Shown piece by piece: positions 14,501 to 27,343 of a stretch of 64,000 bases of DNA (its first letter is position 1; every line of letters starts with the position of its first letter). This DNA comes from Cinclus cinclus. Lineage: Eukaryota; Chordata; Aves; Passeriformes; Cinclidae. The stretch covers positions 10,842,347 to 10,906,346 of the forward strand of contig NC_085047.1 in NCBI RefSeq assembly GCF_963662255.1, written 5' to 3'. A program made the translations under genes and the position numbers. The notes under the pieces are model-generated. The model ran no database searches. It was given only the letters and a program-made list of their open reading frames with translations, and was not told the DNA's origin.

Positions 14501-15799
14501 GCTCCTCTGAGTGCACACAGTAAAAATATGCAAAAAGGGAAGGTGCAAGGAGCTTCTTTTACAACTTATAGAGTGGGTAAGGTCTTCTTCTTCATCAGAC
14601 TCTGTTTAAAACCATGGCTGGTTTGAAACCTGCCCAAGAGCCATGCTATACCAGCCACAGTTTGTTATTTTGATGTCCCTTGCAACCAGAAACCAGGAAG
14701 ATTCCCTGAAATCCACTACTAGGAAGTCCCGTTGCATTCTTTTTCAGCTTGCTGTGTTAAGATGGTATTGTCAGCACTAACCTTTAACTAAGCAAAGCCT
14801 AGCCTTGGGTCCTGTGTGGGGACCACCCCCACATCAGGATATCCTTCTCTGTTGGTTAAAACCAACTAAGAATAAACAAAAGGAGGCACCCAGGCACTCG
14901 GAGTCAGCTCCCTCCACATAGCTTTTACTCAGTACTACTCATTTTTTCAGACCCAGATGACTCTTCACTCTTCCTTTTTTTTTCTTTTTTTTTACCCTTC
15001 TCTGGGGAATTTAATATCTAACTTTTTTTTCACCCCACCTTTGATCTTCCCTTTTCTTCCCTCATACTTTCTGGGTTAATATATTTAATATTTTAAGGTA
15101 TCATTGGACAACCCCAGAGCAATATGTCCCCTTCTGTTTTCTGATCACCTCATAACACAGGCCATAGACAATCATTCTTTTTGAAATTAAGAAATAACAC
15201 ACTCCTAAAATAGGGATGACCAATGCTCAGGTAAGGGATTAATTCAATAGATATTTCCCCTCCTCTACTCTTGTTTTATTTACAATTTTTCTACATTTCC
15301 TGTGGTATTGAATAATCTGGATTGACTCGGCTCTTAAAAATGGTCTCAGTACCATCTGTAACCAGTGTTCCTTGATTAGCTCCAAATCAAGCTCAGTTGT
15401 CATTTTGTAGTTCCATACATCCAAATTATTTCCCCTTTCCTTTCTTATCTTTCCTTCATCTTGATCTTCAAAAGCTCCTTCAATTCCCACCATAAAACCT
15501 TTCCTTCCAGTCCAACCTGCCTCACTTTTCTCCTCCTTCCCCCAACTTCCTCTTCAAGTGGCAAGTCATCTTTCTCCAGCGTCAAGGATAAAATTCACCC
15601 CATGCAGAGGAGCTGGTGTCAGGTCCACTTAAGTCTTCCAAAGAATTTCACCTCAGATGACTTTCCCTTCTCCTCCTACTCTTCCAGACTCACTCCTTTC
15701 ACAATGCTTTTCAACAATGACCTCAGCCAGATTCCCTCACTACTGCTAACTTGTACGAGCACTTAATGTACTTTATGTGCCCGCAGTGGTTTTTTCTGA

Positions 15800-15889
15800 G
15801 TTTGTAATAGGCTGCAAATTCCTTGAAGCATGTCTCATTATATTTTTGTATAGCTTGATTCACTCTGCCTCTACTTAATAAATAATGGC
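15800..15889 (+). mobile_element. Possible ancient L2-like LINE 3'-end remnant
   Basis: The order 'gctgcaaattccttgaagca', then a T-rich 'gtatagctt', then 'acttaataaataatg' resembles the old amniote repeat tail that reads roughly 'gtaagctccttgagg ... ctcaataaat'. The match is only by eye and is heavily diverged, and the pyrimidine-rich DNA before it (15,240-15,780) was not recognised. Confidence 0.25.
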
Positions 15890-18800
15890 TACTCTACAAG
15901 AGTGCTCACTACACACCCCTCCTGCTTTAAATACCAGCTCTTGCATTGTCAGCTTTCTTAATTTTTCTTTTGTCTGCATGAGTCATTGTACCAATTTTCT
16001 GTGTGTGTTTACGTACACATTCATGCTCATTGACATTTCTCTCCACAGAAAGAAATGCTAAAGAAACCCTCTGCACCAAAATTCTTTACTTTGCACATAA
16101 ATCTGAACACTTTGATTTAGCTGTACTGTCAGCTTCAAAGATTTTCCATTATTTTATTCCATTTAATTTTTTTAAAAGTTCCCCTTCCCTTCCCCAAAAA
16201 AAACTTAAGCAGGGAGTAAAAAGCACTGTTTGTGTTCTCCAAGAAAAGCTATTTTAGACACGAGACCCCACGTTTAACTTGCCCTGCTGTTGCTATAAGA
16301 AATATATGGCAGATGATAAACAAACAACATGCTAAAAATACACAGAAATCTTGAATACTGGAACTAAGCCTAAGTGAAAGAGCTTTATATTGAGGAGAAC
16401 ACAGTGAGGTGGAGCCTGGCTCAGAAAAGCACTGGCTCCCACAAGCACAGTCACAATAAGGCACTTCTACTGCTGCAAGGTCTTATTTACTTGTCCAAGA
16501 CTATTAGGGGTTAGACCTGCTCTACAATTGCAAGCCTGGGGTCAGCTTTCACAGGTTTCAGGTACAAATTACAGCCAGTGTCCTGTTTCTGCTTTGGTTA
16601 CTTGCTGGCTTCAGAAACCTTTCTTTCATTTTCCTCACTCATGTTGGCTTTTAAATTTGCTCATTTAATGCACTGCAAGCCAGTTACATTTTCAAAATGT
16701 TTCTCTTGCAAGTACATTTTAACCTAGTTTTACTCAAGGTCTCAGGTGAGATAACCCAAGCAGGAGCTGGGTTAGAGAGTGTGATTTAAATAACCAGTGC
16801 AGACAGGAGTTGTGGAGTTCACTGTCTACTCTGTGATCTGCCACTTGCCAAGATGTTTCTGACCACATCACAGCAGTCCCATCATTGCCAGGGATGTTGC
16901 CATCTGATAGGGATCCTCACATTCAGGTGCTCTCAATTCAAAGGCCAACTCTCATTCTATGCATTTTAATACACCCAAACTTAAGATACTACAAATTATA
17001 CTCTCTTGTCTATGTCACATATATGTGCAGCTGATACTCCATTAGCATTGAAGCCTCTCTAAAACAAGAACCATTTTTCACCTATTTAGCAGAGAAATCC
17101 TGACATCTTGTAAGCCCCACTTGAAATTTTGTCAAACTCCAGAGCCAACTGCAGTGCAAATCTGGGGTTCCTCAGCAATAATTTGTGGACCATCCCTACT
17201 GTCTCTCTGTGAGAATCATGGTAGGAAACACGACCAGTCACGACAGTTTACAGACAACCCCTGAAAGCAATACAGATCTCTGCTTTATATAGATGCTGTG
17301 GAAAGAGCCACCCTCTCATGGCAGGAAAACTGCAGCAATTGCTGCAGAGCCCAAGTAGGCAGGGATGAGATAGCAGCTGTAACTTTTGCTGTGAAAAAAA
17401 GAATATATGGCAAACAGAATTCCTACTTTCACAGGAGTCTTTCCATTTCGGCTTTATAACTTGACTTTTGTTTTCTCCGATGCCAAAGCAAGGCATCCTG
17501 GTACCACAACACTCCTCTTTGACTTTCTGCATCTCCCTCTCATGCTGGACTCTCAGAAAGCCCAACCCAGCCATCCTTCCCTCCAGACTCAGGATGGACC
17601 ATCTGCCCAGCTAGCCACAGTATATCCCCCACCCCCACGGAACAGCAGTAGCCCCTGTGGCCAGCAGAACTCCATTACGTTGCCCCTTTCATAGCACCTC
17701 TTTTAATCCCTGTCACGTCTCAGGAATTTGAATATCAGGTAAGAAACAGTATCTCTCTAATCTAAGCAGTCCTTTGACCAATGTACTGCTGCAGCTGTGT
17801 CCTGGTCTTAATGCATTTCTGAACAGAAGTTTCTGTGCTTCATCACCCTCTGATTTGGTCCTCACTCCAGGGACTGAATTTCCCCCCACATATGCTGTTC
17901 TCAGCCATCTGACCCTTCCCCTCCTGGTTCCCACTCCAGAATAATACTTGAATTGAGCAGAGGTGGAGAGTGCACTCTGAGCATCCGGAGTGAAACTGCA
18001 TAAAACAAGCCGTGCCCTGCTCTATAGATGTTTCCACAGTCGTCAAGAACTTGATCTCCTGTGCTCAACCCTCTACTTCCCTGCAAGGCATAGCATTCCA
18101 TGCCACAGGCAGCCACGTTCCACATCAAAAGGGACAGCACTGTCTCGGCTCCTGTGGAATCATGTTTGCTTTAGGCCAGCTGGGCACAGGCTCAAAGGGT
18201 GACACTGGCACAGCTGCACCATTAATGCAGGCTAACAGGAACACACAAGATGACTGGAAACCAGCTGCTACTTCTGCAGCTCATAATGTATTGCCAAAAG
18301 TCTCCATATCCCCTTGATCTGAACTGGAAGACTGAAAAACTGAACAAGGCAGAAATGTATAACAGTGCTCAGAATCCCATATAGCCAACATTACCATTTA
18401 CTGCTCCAGGCACCCTACGAGCCAGGCACAGCAGCTAGCCTGGGTCAGAGGAGACTTGTGTTCCATGTAGGAGGTTCCTGGGTCTGTCAGGAGACATTTT
18501 GCAGCAGCATTGTACTGTGTTACAGGCATAAGTTGAAGTCAGACAAGTGGTAGCAAGCCATATTGTTCTAGTGGAAGCATAACAAAAACGTTTATGTAAA
18601 AAAAAAAAAAAAGCTAGATGGCACAAAAACTGGAATAGGACCTTTCTGACTAAAGAGAACTAAGTTTTCAAGAGCTAGGCAGATGTTGGAAAACAATCAA
18701 AAAATCATTTGAAAACACTGATGAATGCATGATGAAAGAATACATAAAAAGTTGGGGTTTTTTAAATGTAACTAGCTTTATCCCCAGACCTTTTAAGTTT

Positions 18801-19817
18801 TAAAGAGTGAGAGGTATTCAGTACAATAGCTGCTGTCAGTTTCTAGACAATTATTCTTTCCACTTCTAAATCCGTAACTGCAAATCTATGCCATGCAAAA
18901 TTACAGGACGATTCTTTGGGCTGTGGACATTTTCAGCAGGGGATTTCAGTGCCTTTTCTTCTTCTATCAGGAGCTGCCACAGTTTTGTCCACGTTGGGAG
19001 CAGCTGCCACCAGCTCTCTGAGTCAGATCTCATGCAAATGGCAAAACTTGTCCCCCTGGGAAACAACCACTGCCTGCACCACCATAGTGCCTTCCCCCTG
19101 GGAAACAGGTGGTGGGACAGAATGGGAGCAGGCAACAGGCTGCCAGCTAGACCATGCTGAGGCCAAGGACACCTAAAAAAAAAAAATTCCCCTCTCATTT
19201 TCCTTTTCTGACCTTGAACCTGGAGTTTTCATCACATGGTATTTTCAGAAGCAAATTTTTTGGGGGAAAAAGGCTTTGTGTTCTGCACTTTGCTTCTTTC
19301 TGCCACAGTAAGCAGCATTCTAAAATAAAGGGGGTGCTGGGGGTAGTTGCTGTTAGATGTCATCACTCTCAGTGTGCAGGCACTATGCAGTGCCTTGGGT
19401 GAATACTTTCAGAGGAGAGACCAAGACACAGCATTCAATACAGCCAATGCATAACACAGTACCTTAGGCAAACACTCATTTCAAAGGAGTTGTCTAAAAA
19501 TATGTACTTCTTTTGTCTCCTCTGCCCTTCATGGGTGATGACTGGGCTCCTGTGTAGTTTAAAGATGAGATGAAAGGACTAAAAATAATAAGTAAGAAGA
19601 AGGGGGAAAGTGGCATGAGAGTTAACAGTTCCTTACACAAGAGACAGACATCACTGTATGCAAGGATTACCTAAACTGTTCTTTTCAGCTTTTTAAACAT
19701 ATTTACATGCGGACCAACAAAATCCTGGTGCTTTTTCATAATTAAATGTAAAGCTTCTTTAGATTTTGGACTAGGAAGTAAGCAAACCTGCATCAGTCTG
19801 TAATACTCCATGATTTA

Positions 19818-19859
19818 AGTATCATTTAAGATCAGTATCATTTAAGATGATACTGATCT
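19818..19859. repeat. Short direct repeat plus perfect hairpin at a CR1 boundary
   Basis: The 15-mer AGTATCATTTAAGAT occurs at 19,818-19,832 and again at 19,834-19,848. Overlapping it, 13-base arms AGATCAGTATCAT (19,829-19,841) and ATGATACTGATCT (19,847-19,859) are perfect reverse complements around a five-base loop. CR1 sequence starts within about ten bases. Confidence 0.9.
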
Positions 19860-19867
19860 CTGTACAC

Positions 19868-20456
19868 TCAGCCAAACATGTGCTGGGCTGCATCCAGAGC
19901 CCCGTGGGCAGCAGGGCAGGGAGGGGATTCTGCCCCTCTGCCCCGCTCTGCTGAGACCCCACCTGCAGGGCTGCATCCAGCTCTGGGCTCCCAGCACAGC
20001 AAGGACAGGGACCTGCTGGAGCCAGCACAGAGGAGGCACCGAGGGGATCAGAGGGATGGAGCAGCTCTGCTGTGGGAAATCTGGGGTTGTTCAGTCCACA
20101 GAAGGCCATGGGAAAATCTTAGAGCACCTTCCAGTGCCCAAAGGTGCTAAAAGAGAGCTGGAGAGGGACTTTTTACGAGGGCATGGATTGACAGGACAGA
20201 GGGAACGGCTTAAAGTTGAAGGAAGGTAGATTTACATTTGAAATTTGTAAGAGTTTTTTGCTGTGAGGGTGGTGAGGTACTGGCACAGGTTACTCAGAGA
20301 AGCTGTGGCTGTCCTGTCCCTGGAAGTGTTTAAGGCCAGGTAGGATGGAGCTCTGAAAACCTGGTGGAGCAGAAAGTGTCTATGTCCATGGCAAGGGAGC
20401 TGGAATGAAATTATCGTTATAGCTCCTTCCCAAGCCAAGCCATTCTATGAGTCTAC
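19868..20456 (+). mobile_element. CR1 LINE 3' fragment
   Basis: CR1-type sequence in forward orientation, 5'-truncated at about 19,868 and ending in 'cattctatgagtctac' near 20,456, a degenerate form of the CR1 terminal octamer. Positions 19,970-20,076 are nearly identical to 63,302-63,408. The rest of the copy is clearly more diverged. A short palindrome directly abuts its 5' end. Confidence 0.88.
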
Positions 20457-23400
20457 TACCTATGACATGAATAGCTACACAAGATTTTTGTTTCCTGGAT
20501 TTATCCAATTCTTGCTGCAAATGCTAGTGAGGATTTTTTCACTATGACCATGTCAAATAGCAGAAAATGAAGTGTGGTTAGAAAGTAAAGGGCACTTGAG
20601 AGCAACATCGTGTCGCTTGTGATCTTAAGATTCCCCTTCACCTTCCTTCCTCCTTCTCCACTTAAAATAATTGTGGCACAAAAGCTAAGACTCCTAAGTC
20701 ACTGGTCCACTACTGCACACACAGAGGACAGGCACACAGATACACTCATGTGGAGACAGCACACATCACCTGAAGGTACACAGGCTCTCTGGCTGTCCAA
20801 AGGTGAATCACTGAGCCATTTTTGAGACACGTGAGAGCCAATGGGGCTTCTTGGAAAAAACCCAACACCAAACCAAAGGATTGTTTCAGAGTAAATGTGA
20901 ATTTGGGGGGGGGAGGGGGTGGAAGTGCAATTATATCAGGTACTGGAGGAACTTCCATCTTCCACAGAAACTCCAGCAAAGCATTTCCCAAGTCACAGCA
21001 TAATATACAAGACACTGAGCACCAGGGCATCCAACTCCAAATCATGCTGGAATTTATCACTTATTCTCTCTCAGTACCTGTGGTGAGATTTGGTCATGGA
21101 ATCAAGTCAGGCAAAACTTGAAAAACTTTTAAGATTTTGCTAGAGTTACAGAGGTGCAGACAGGCCAGTGTAGAGGGTAACAACAGGCTCGATGTATCTG
21201 TCTCAGTGGCTACCTACAACTCATCTGCAGAAGCAACCTTTGAGCTCTGTACTGAAATTTTCAAAGGAATTTGATCATGCAAAACCGTGTGACTCTAAAA
21301 GTCAGCAGCAGCTTCAGTAGACTGGAGCAGGAGAGCCCCCACTAACTTGGAGAGTAGCCCACTTTGTCTCCTGTTTAGTGAGAAATTTTCACCACCTTCC
21401 CAAACTAGAGCGGATGAAGAGAATCCAGATCATCTGCACTGTGGATGAGGACAGTTGTTTCTCCATCTCTTCCCAAAACACCACGATGCACTAAAGGCAC
21501 ACGCCAACTTTAACTGTGGAAGCAGGCATCAGGTTTATCCAACTGGCATATTCACATTACGTTTGTTTTGCATCAGCTAAGTTCTGAGCAATTTAACCAG
21601 AAAAGCAATCTGGAAACAGTGACAAATCTCTATTCATTAAGAGCAAGCATTCCTTAGAAAGCCAAATCAAAGCGGGATGCTGTGAGCTTGGATCAGCATA
21701 TGCTCCTTCATTAGCAGCATTGACAGCTACCAGCAAAGAGGATTTTTATGCCCCAAGTTTGTGCCACATTCCCTTTGAGTCACTCTGACAATCAAAAGGA
21801 AATAAAAATATTATCAGCAATTATTGCCTGCATATCCTAGACTCTGTTCTAGGCTCATATCAGGTCCCTACAGACATTCCCATGGGTGTATTCCACAGCC
21901 CTACTGCGCCAGGCTGCGCCATACAGCAAAACATTGTCATTGTATTCTTTTAGTTTCAAACCCACATTTTTCTTGGCAAGTTTACAGTCAGTGAAGAATA
22001 ATTTGCTTTACTTTTCTTATTTAAAGACACGTTTGTACTACTGTAGTAAGTTCCTCTACTCTTATAAAGGCTTCCACAACACATATCCCTGCAAATGATC
22101 TCTCAGGGACCATATCCGTCCTTGACACCCACAATGCTACAGTTCATTTCACACAGGAGCAGAGAAGACCGGGGTGCCAAGTCCCATGAATACAATTGTT
22201 ATCCCTCCCCCACTTGGAAATCTCTGAAGCAAAAATGAAAATTCCTTCATCCCGCAGCTGTTTTGGAGAAAAAAAAAAAAATCAACACCTCATGCAATTT
22301 TCATTTTGTGAGGAACAAGCTAGGGACCAAGAAGATTCCATGTGACCACAGGTCTGTCTGCAAAGAGTGCACTGGCAGTGTGAAAAAACTCACTTTTGAG
22401 TGAGTTCATTCTGAATCACCCAGCAAATGCTGTTAGCATTCACTCAGAGGGGAATGGTACTTGGGACAGCGCACCAGTTTCACACCCTTGTCACCCTGCA
22501 GGCTGTTCAGCACTCCATACCCTCAGCTCCCCAGCCCTGCTTGTCCTGGTAGACACCACACAAGTTTTACTTGGTGTTACAGCATATCTGAATAAATATA
22601 GTGAATTACAAGAGCCTGAAACGCCCACCAAGTAAGAAAAGAAAAATCAGAGATATTCAGGTGCTCCATGGAACAGTCCTAGGGCATTAACCACTGGAGA
22701 AACAGAGGCAGAGTGTCGGTTTTGCCTGGTGGGCAGACTCAAAACTGAAAGAAACACATCACTGCTGAATCCACGTACTTCAAGAAATTATTTCCAAGAT
22801 GAACTGCCACTGGAAGATTAGACTGGCTCCTTAGAGATACTGCTTTTTCAGGTGGCTGCATTTTGGCTCAGCCATTGTTCCCTCACATCAAGCCTACTTA
22901 CAGAGAGGAGAGTCTGTGCAGAAGCTGGGTCAGGGTCCTTTCCCTCTGAAGCACAGTTGAGCATCAGTGTGATGGCATTACATCCATACAGCAAGGTGAT
23001 GTATCCCAAGTGAGACAGCATCCCCATCCTGTTCCATTTTGGACACTGAACAATTAAAATGCTCAGTTGCACAGTTCAGGAAACCCTAGATGAGATCTAT
23101 GGACTTGGAATTACTGTTTTAAAATTACCTTTATATATTATATTTTCTGCTTTCCAGAATGCTTCTAAAGAACCTCAGGCACACAAGTTATTGCTGAGAC
23201 CAGGAAGGGTAGGATGATTCATGAAAATAGCTGTTAAGAGTTATCCAAGACAGTAATGACCTATCCTGTGAGCTTGCTTGCAACTGTACAGTTCCAGACA
23301 CTGTCTGGACACCCTGGAACAAAACTTTTCTGGAGAAATGGCATTTGCACTAATGTCATAAGCTGTCTTAAAAACTCCAAAGTATGATGCAAGTGCACTG

Positions 23401-23879
23401 TTAAACCTTTGCGTGGGCTTCATGGGCAAATAACTGTGTTCACTTATTCTACATGCTTACTTAAGAACATAAATAGAATAAACTGAGAAGTCTTCTTTGT
23501 GATATGAACCAAAGCAGATGTTTCTGCCCTGCACAAGGGACCTGAACAATATTTTAACATTCAAAATTATTTTCACATGAGAATTCCCATTTAGAGGTTT
23601 CCAGTTTATGGTCACTGATTTCAAGTTAATAAGCAGAAGGGTATTTAAATAAAACATATTACAGAGCTTTGTGAGGTAAAGCTGCTAATCTGATTTAGAA
23701 TGTTTCATTTCCAGCTCCACAACTCTCAGCTTCCAGTCAGTAGCCTTGCTGAAGGCTGTGTGTGCCTAAGTTCCTTAAGGTACTTCTGTTGTCAGAAATT
23801 TGTATCAACAGCACTGAACCCACTAACACTCCAATAACACAAAGTACACATGAAATAAAGCAGATTTAAAAACCATCAA
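20457..23879. other. Intergenic DNA between a CR1 copy and the NRIP1 3' end
   Basis: No gene recognised. Contains a G-rich run at about 20,906-20,922 and a short poly(A). It would be the region just beyond NRIP1 transcription termination if the distal poly(A) signal is used. Confidence 0.5.
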
Positions 23880-23897
23880 GACAATGCATTTTTCTCA

Positions 23898-23903
23898 TTT
23901 ATT
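23898..23903 (-). terminator. Candidate distal poly(A) signal of NRIP1
   Basis: The plus-strand TTTATT reads AATAAA on the minus strand. It is followed on that strand, within about 60 bases, by T/G-rich sequence of the kind expected downstream of a cleavage site. Cleavage would fall near 23,875-23,885. Confidence 0.4.
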
Positions 23904-23958
23904 CAAATCTTCTGCAGGAAGTAAACACTGAAAGATTTAAAAAAACTTCACACTGCAG

Positions 23959-24675
23959 TATGTACAGTTTTGTGACATCACATGAGGAAATTAATTTCTA
24001 ATAAAAAAAAAATGAGACCAGTTAAATTACTGAAGACACATCACAATAAAACTGGTTGTGGTAAAATCCCAAATTCTTATCTATGGCAATGAGAATCAAT
24101 ACTCCTTTGTTTTACAGGGATGGAATAGTCCTGGTACAATATTTCAATTATGCAAAATGGAGTCCTGAACTAACATGACTTATTATTAGTTGTATGAGCA
24201 CTTCATGTTTTAAAAGTAGGTTTGCATTTTTTGTTTCCAGACCCTTTTGAATTGAAGCACATTCTTTCACAAAGCTAAAATACCACAGCAGAAGTCATGT
24301 CCAGAAGTGGAATACTGTTGTGTTTTGAACTGACCTGACTTGTTAAGACATTTTTTTTTTTTGCCAACGCACAGATGCACAGGGTCCCCCATGCACTTTT
24401 CATGCAGCAGGTAATCACAACTTTAAATAAAAGAATTTTTCTATACATTCTTCCAGACTTGCAACTGTATACATACATGCAAAAGTTTTAAAACCTATGT
24501 GATCGTATTTACACTTATACATGGAATATACATAACAAAAAAGATTAAAAGGTTTTTTTCCTTTGCATTAGAACAATACAAAATATGTATTTTTCATTAA
24601 GGAAACCACTATTTACATCACCTTTTAAAAACCAATTTCAACATATTATAGGCGTAACAAGTCAACATATTTACA
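23959..24675 (-). promoter_or_regulatory. Cluster of four Pumilio-type octamers in the distal 3' UTR
   Basis: On the minus strand, matches to the Pumilio recognition element UGUANAUA lie at 23,959-23,966 (TGTACATA) and at 24,506-24,513, 24,610-24,617 and 24,668-24,675 (each TGTAAATA). PUM proteins bind such octamers in 3' UTRs and usually lower mRNA stability or translation. Four matches within about 720 bases is dense, but the area is AT-rich, so some may be chance. Confidence 0.4.
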
Positions 24676-24703
24676 TTATATATAAATATATATATAATAT
24701 ATA
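24675..24703. repeat. AT dinucleotide-rich tract
   Basis: Interrupted TA/AT repeats of about 29 bases within the inferred NRIP1 3' UTR. Confidence 0.85.
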
Positions 24704-24762
24704 CTTACCAGTTTACTCCTCTGTAAGATGTGGCAGAGAACAAACTGGTAATATCATGTCAC

Positions 24763-24770
24763 TGACGTCA
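24763..24770. promoter_or_regulatory. Perfect CRE palindrome TGACGTCA
   Basis: The full eight-base cAMP response element palindrome sits inside the inferred 3' UTR in otherwise CpG-poor sequence. CREB/ATF proteins bind this word. Its position downstream of the coding exon makes promoter function uncertain. Confidence 0.25.
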
Positions 24771-26682
24771 ATGAGAGCTGTGATACTTTCACTGATATTT
24801 AACAGGGAAAATTTAAACCACTCTTTTCTTCCGTTTAAAAACATTTGTAAATTAAAAATTTAAAAACATCACTGCGAGTAAATGGCTACGAAAAGTAAAA
24901 GTTATGGCTGAATTCCCTTTTGATCTCACATAAACTCCTCGAACTGAGCTGCCCAGCTATGTGGTATCAGTAGAGAAGCCCTCCAGCTCCCCACCTTTGA
25001 TTCTGCAGTCATGCGTTACCCACCATCACTTCCTCAAGCTTTGGCAGAGGAGACACTAGAAACCTGGATATTCGAGTCCCAGACACGTCCCTCTGGAAAG
25101 AAAAGGCATTGTCTGTGTGGCAGCTCCGAGTCAATCCCCAAATCCAGCGGGTTTGGGTGCTCCACCAGGCGCTGGTGACGCCCTCGAGCAAGGCACCCGG
25201 GCACTCCACAACCCAACTGCTGCAGCCCCAGCCCTTCCCAGCTAAGTGGGGCCAAAGTTAATTCAGGCTGAAGTTCCAAGGGGCTGCAATTGTAACTCTA
25301 AGCGTGGTATAGAAACAATTCACTTCCTCACTGCTCTGTCTAAGAGCTGGAGGCAGCTTTCCCCCAGCAGTCTCAGCTGGCTGCAACTGGGATGGGCTTT
25401 CCCCTCCTGCTCTGCTCCTTTGATAGTGAGATCACACACCAGCACCCATCGATCCTGCACCACTCTGCCTGTACAGATGCTGCTGCTGAGATGTGCCAAT
25501 ACCCCATTTTGCTTCAAATCCATAGTCTAAAGCCCTAGAGGAGACAGGAGCTACTGAGAGTACCGAGTGCTACTCAAGAGATGACCTTGGTTTGCAATCC
25601 ATCTACAGGGACTGGTGGAAATCCGGGATCTTAGAGCCACTTGGGAAAATGTGGTCAGCCCTACCAGTCTCTCCTGGGGCAACAAACTCAGACCCACACT
25701 CCTCTTTTATGATGGAAAAGTCCCCAAGGAAAGAAAATAGCAACTCCTTCATACTCACTCATGCTACAAGACAAGCAAAACTTAAAGAGCCTTTGGTCCT
25801 AAGGTGTCAATGCTGTAAAAGTGGATGGGGTAGATTAAAGATCTCTCTTCCCTAGGGAGGGGGTAACACCAGTGATACTGGAGATTCCATGTAGGAGGAG
25901 ACAGGTGCCCTCTTAGCAGCTGACTGAGCAGTCCCCTTGGCATGCCCTGCCTTCTCTCAAGGGCCTCAGCCTTGTTACCTGCTGTTTGAGATTGCAATGT
26001 CTACAAGAGATAAGATTCTACCATGAACACCATGTCCCAAACTTAAATTACTGTATATTACAGTTTACTGATGCCTGTGAGAATGGCAACACCATTTCAT
26101 TAACATCAATTAAAAAGAAAGCTAAATCCTTAACTGGTCAAACTGTTAACATTTTAATTTAACTGTTTTATAAAACTTTCAAAACTAAATGTTCAAAAGT
26201 ATATATTATAACAATAGACTACCCTAGAATAAATACAAAGGTCAGCACATTGCTCGATTCCAGTATTTTTTTTTTTTGTTAGGGTCAGAATCTCTTCCCT
26301 CCTCTTCATCTCAACTGGACTTTGGAGAAGTTTTTTCAACCAGGTAATTCCACATCCGCTCACGCTGCGTTTTGCTGTGGAGCTCTTCAAGGAAATTATA
26401 GCCCTGTATTTAGTCTGGGGACCATCTATTATTCTATATTGTATATATTTCCTACCTATATACACATTGTTTCAAGAAAAATAATCAATTAAGACTTTAA
26501 AAGACATTTAATGGATGGAACAAATACCATCTTTTTAATATTTCTGCTGGGTTGACTCATATAAAAAGAATTCAGTTCCACTGTCAATCCAAAATATACT
26601 TGATCTCATTAATGATTATTCTATGAGGCATCTGAATTGTCACTGGGCCACTTATAAATGCAATATTAAAGACAAACAAAAT

Positions 26683-26688
26683 TTTATT
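26683..26688 (-). terminator. Candidate proximal poly(A) signal of NRIP1
   Basis: AATAAA on the minus strand about 2.2 kb after the stop, followed by a TTTTGTTTGTC-type T/G-rich run. It would give a shorter mRNA lacking the Pumilio-type octamers further downstream. AATAAA is common by chance in DNA this AT-rich. Confidence 0.28.
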
Positions 26689-27325
26689 TTTATATTAGAC
26701 TTCAGACAATGACATTTAAAATGATATTAGATTTGTGTGAAGGTTTTAAAATATAAATCTTCTTTGTACAGCCCATTAATATATTATGCTTCACCGAAAT
26801 AACATAAAAAAATATCTTTAATTGCTCTGTTACTTCTCATAAAAACCAGGGGGAATGTTTTATACCAGATACTGCCAAATATTTGTGTTCCCTAAAAGAA
26901 GGTATCCCCCCAGAGGGAGGCAAAACAGAATAGTGGTGCATTTTCCAGCTGTCAGACAGGAGAAGTCCCTTTCAGTAGGAGCTGCAATGGAAAGAGGAGG
27001 AACTAATCTTGGGATGGGGACAGGTACAAGAGGGGGACAACAGCTTGCTCTGTCCCAGCAAGCCAGAAGTCTGGGAACAGGATCTCTGAAAGCAAACCAG
27101 ACAGAAAAGAGCAAAATGCCCCATCACTCATGTCTGCTATGCAGACATGTATGCTATGCAGACGTGAGATGGACAGAAACAGTTTTGTCATGTCATCGGC
27201 TCGCAATGGGGAAAACAGACAAAATTAAACCAGAGTGCAGCTTCCATTAACTGTGCAAGCCAACTGCTTAGCTGCTTGCTGATGGCAGAGAGGATTATCA
27301 GTGAAATCAAGAAGCCACAGAGAAC

Positions 27326-27343
27326 TTTTTTTTTTTTTTTTTT
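27326..27343. repeat. Poly(T) tract in the inferred 3' UTR
   Basis: Eighteen T residues, read as poly(A) in the NRIP1 transcript. Confidence 0.95.

Larger units (their letters stand above)
4616..19867. other. Intergenic DNA, no recognised gene
   Basis: About 15 kb on the downstream side of NRIP1. Frames of up to 157 codons (9,388-9,861, minus; 13,006-13,419, plus) show no known domain. It holds poly(T) and poly(C) tracts, a pyrimidine-rich stretch at about 14,930-15,060 and 15,430-15,720, and the possible L2 remnant. I see no further CR1. Confidence 0.55.

Noticed and set aside
18600..18613. Poly(A) tail of a processed pseudogene
   Set aside because: No gene-like sequence precedes the A-run and no flanking target duplication is visible.
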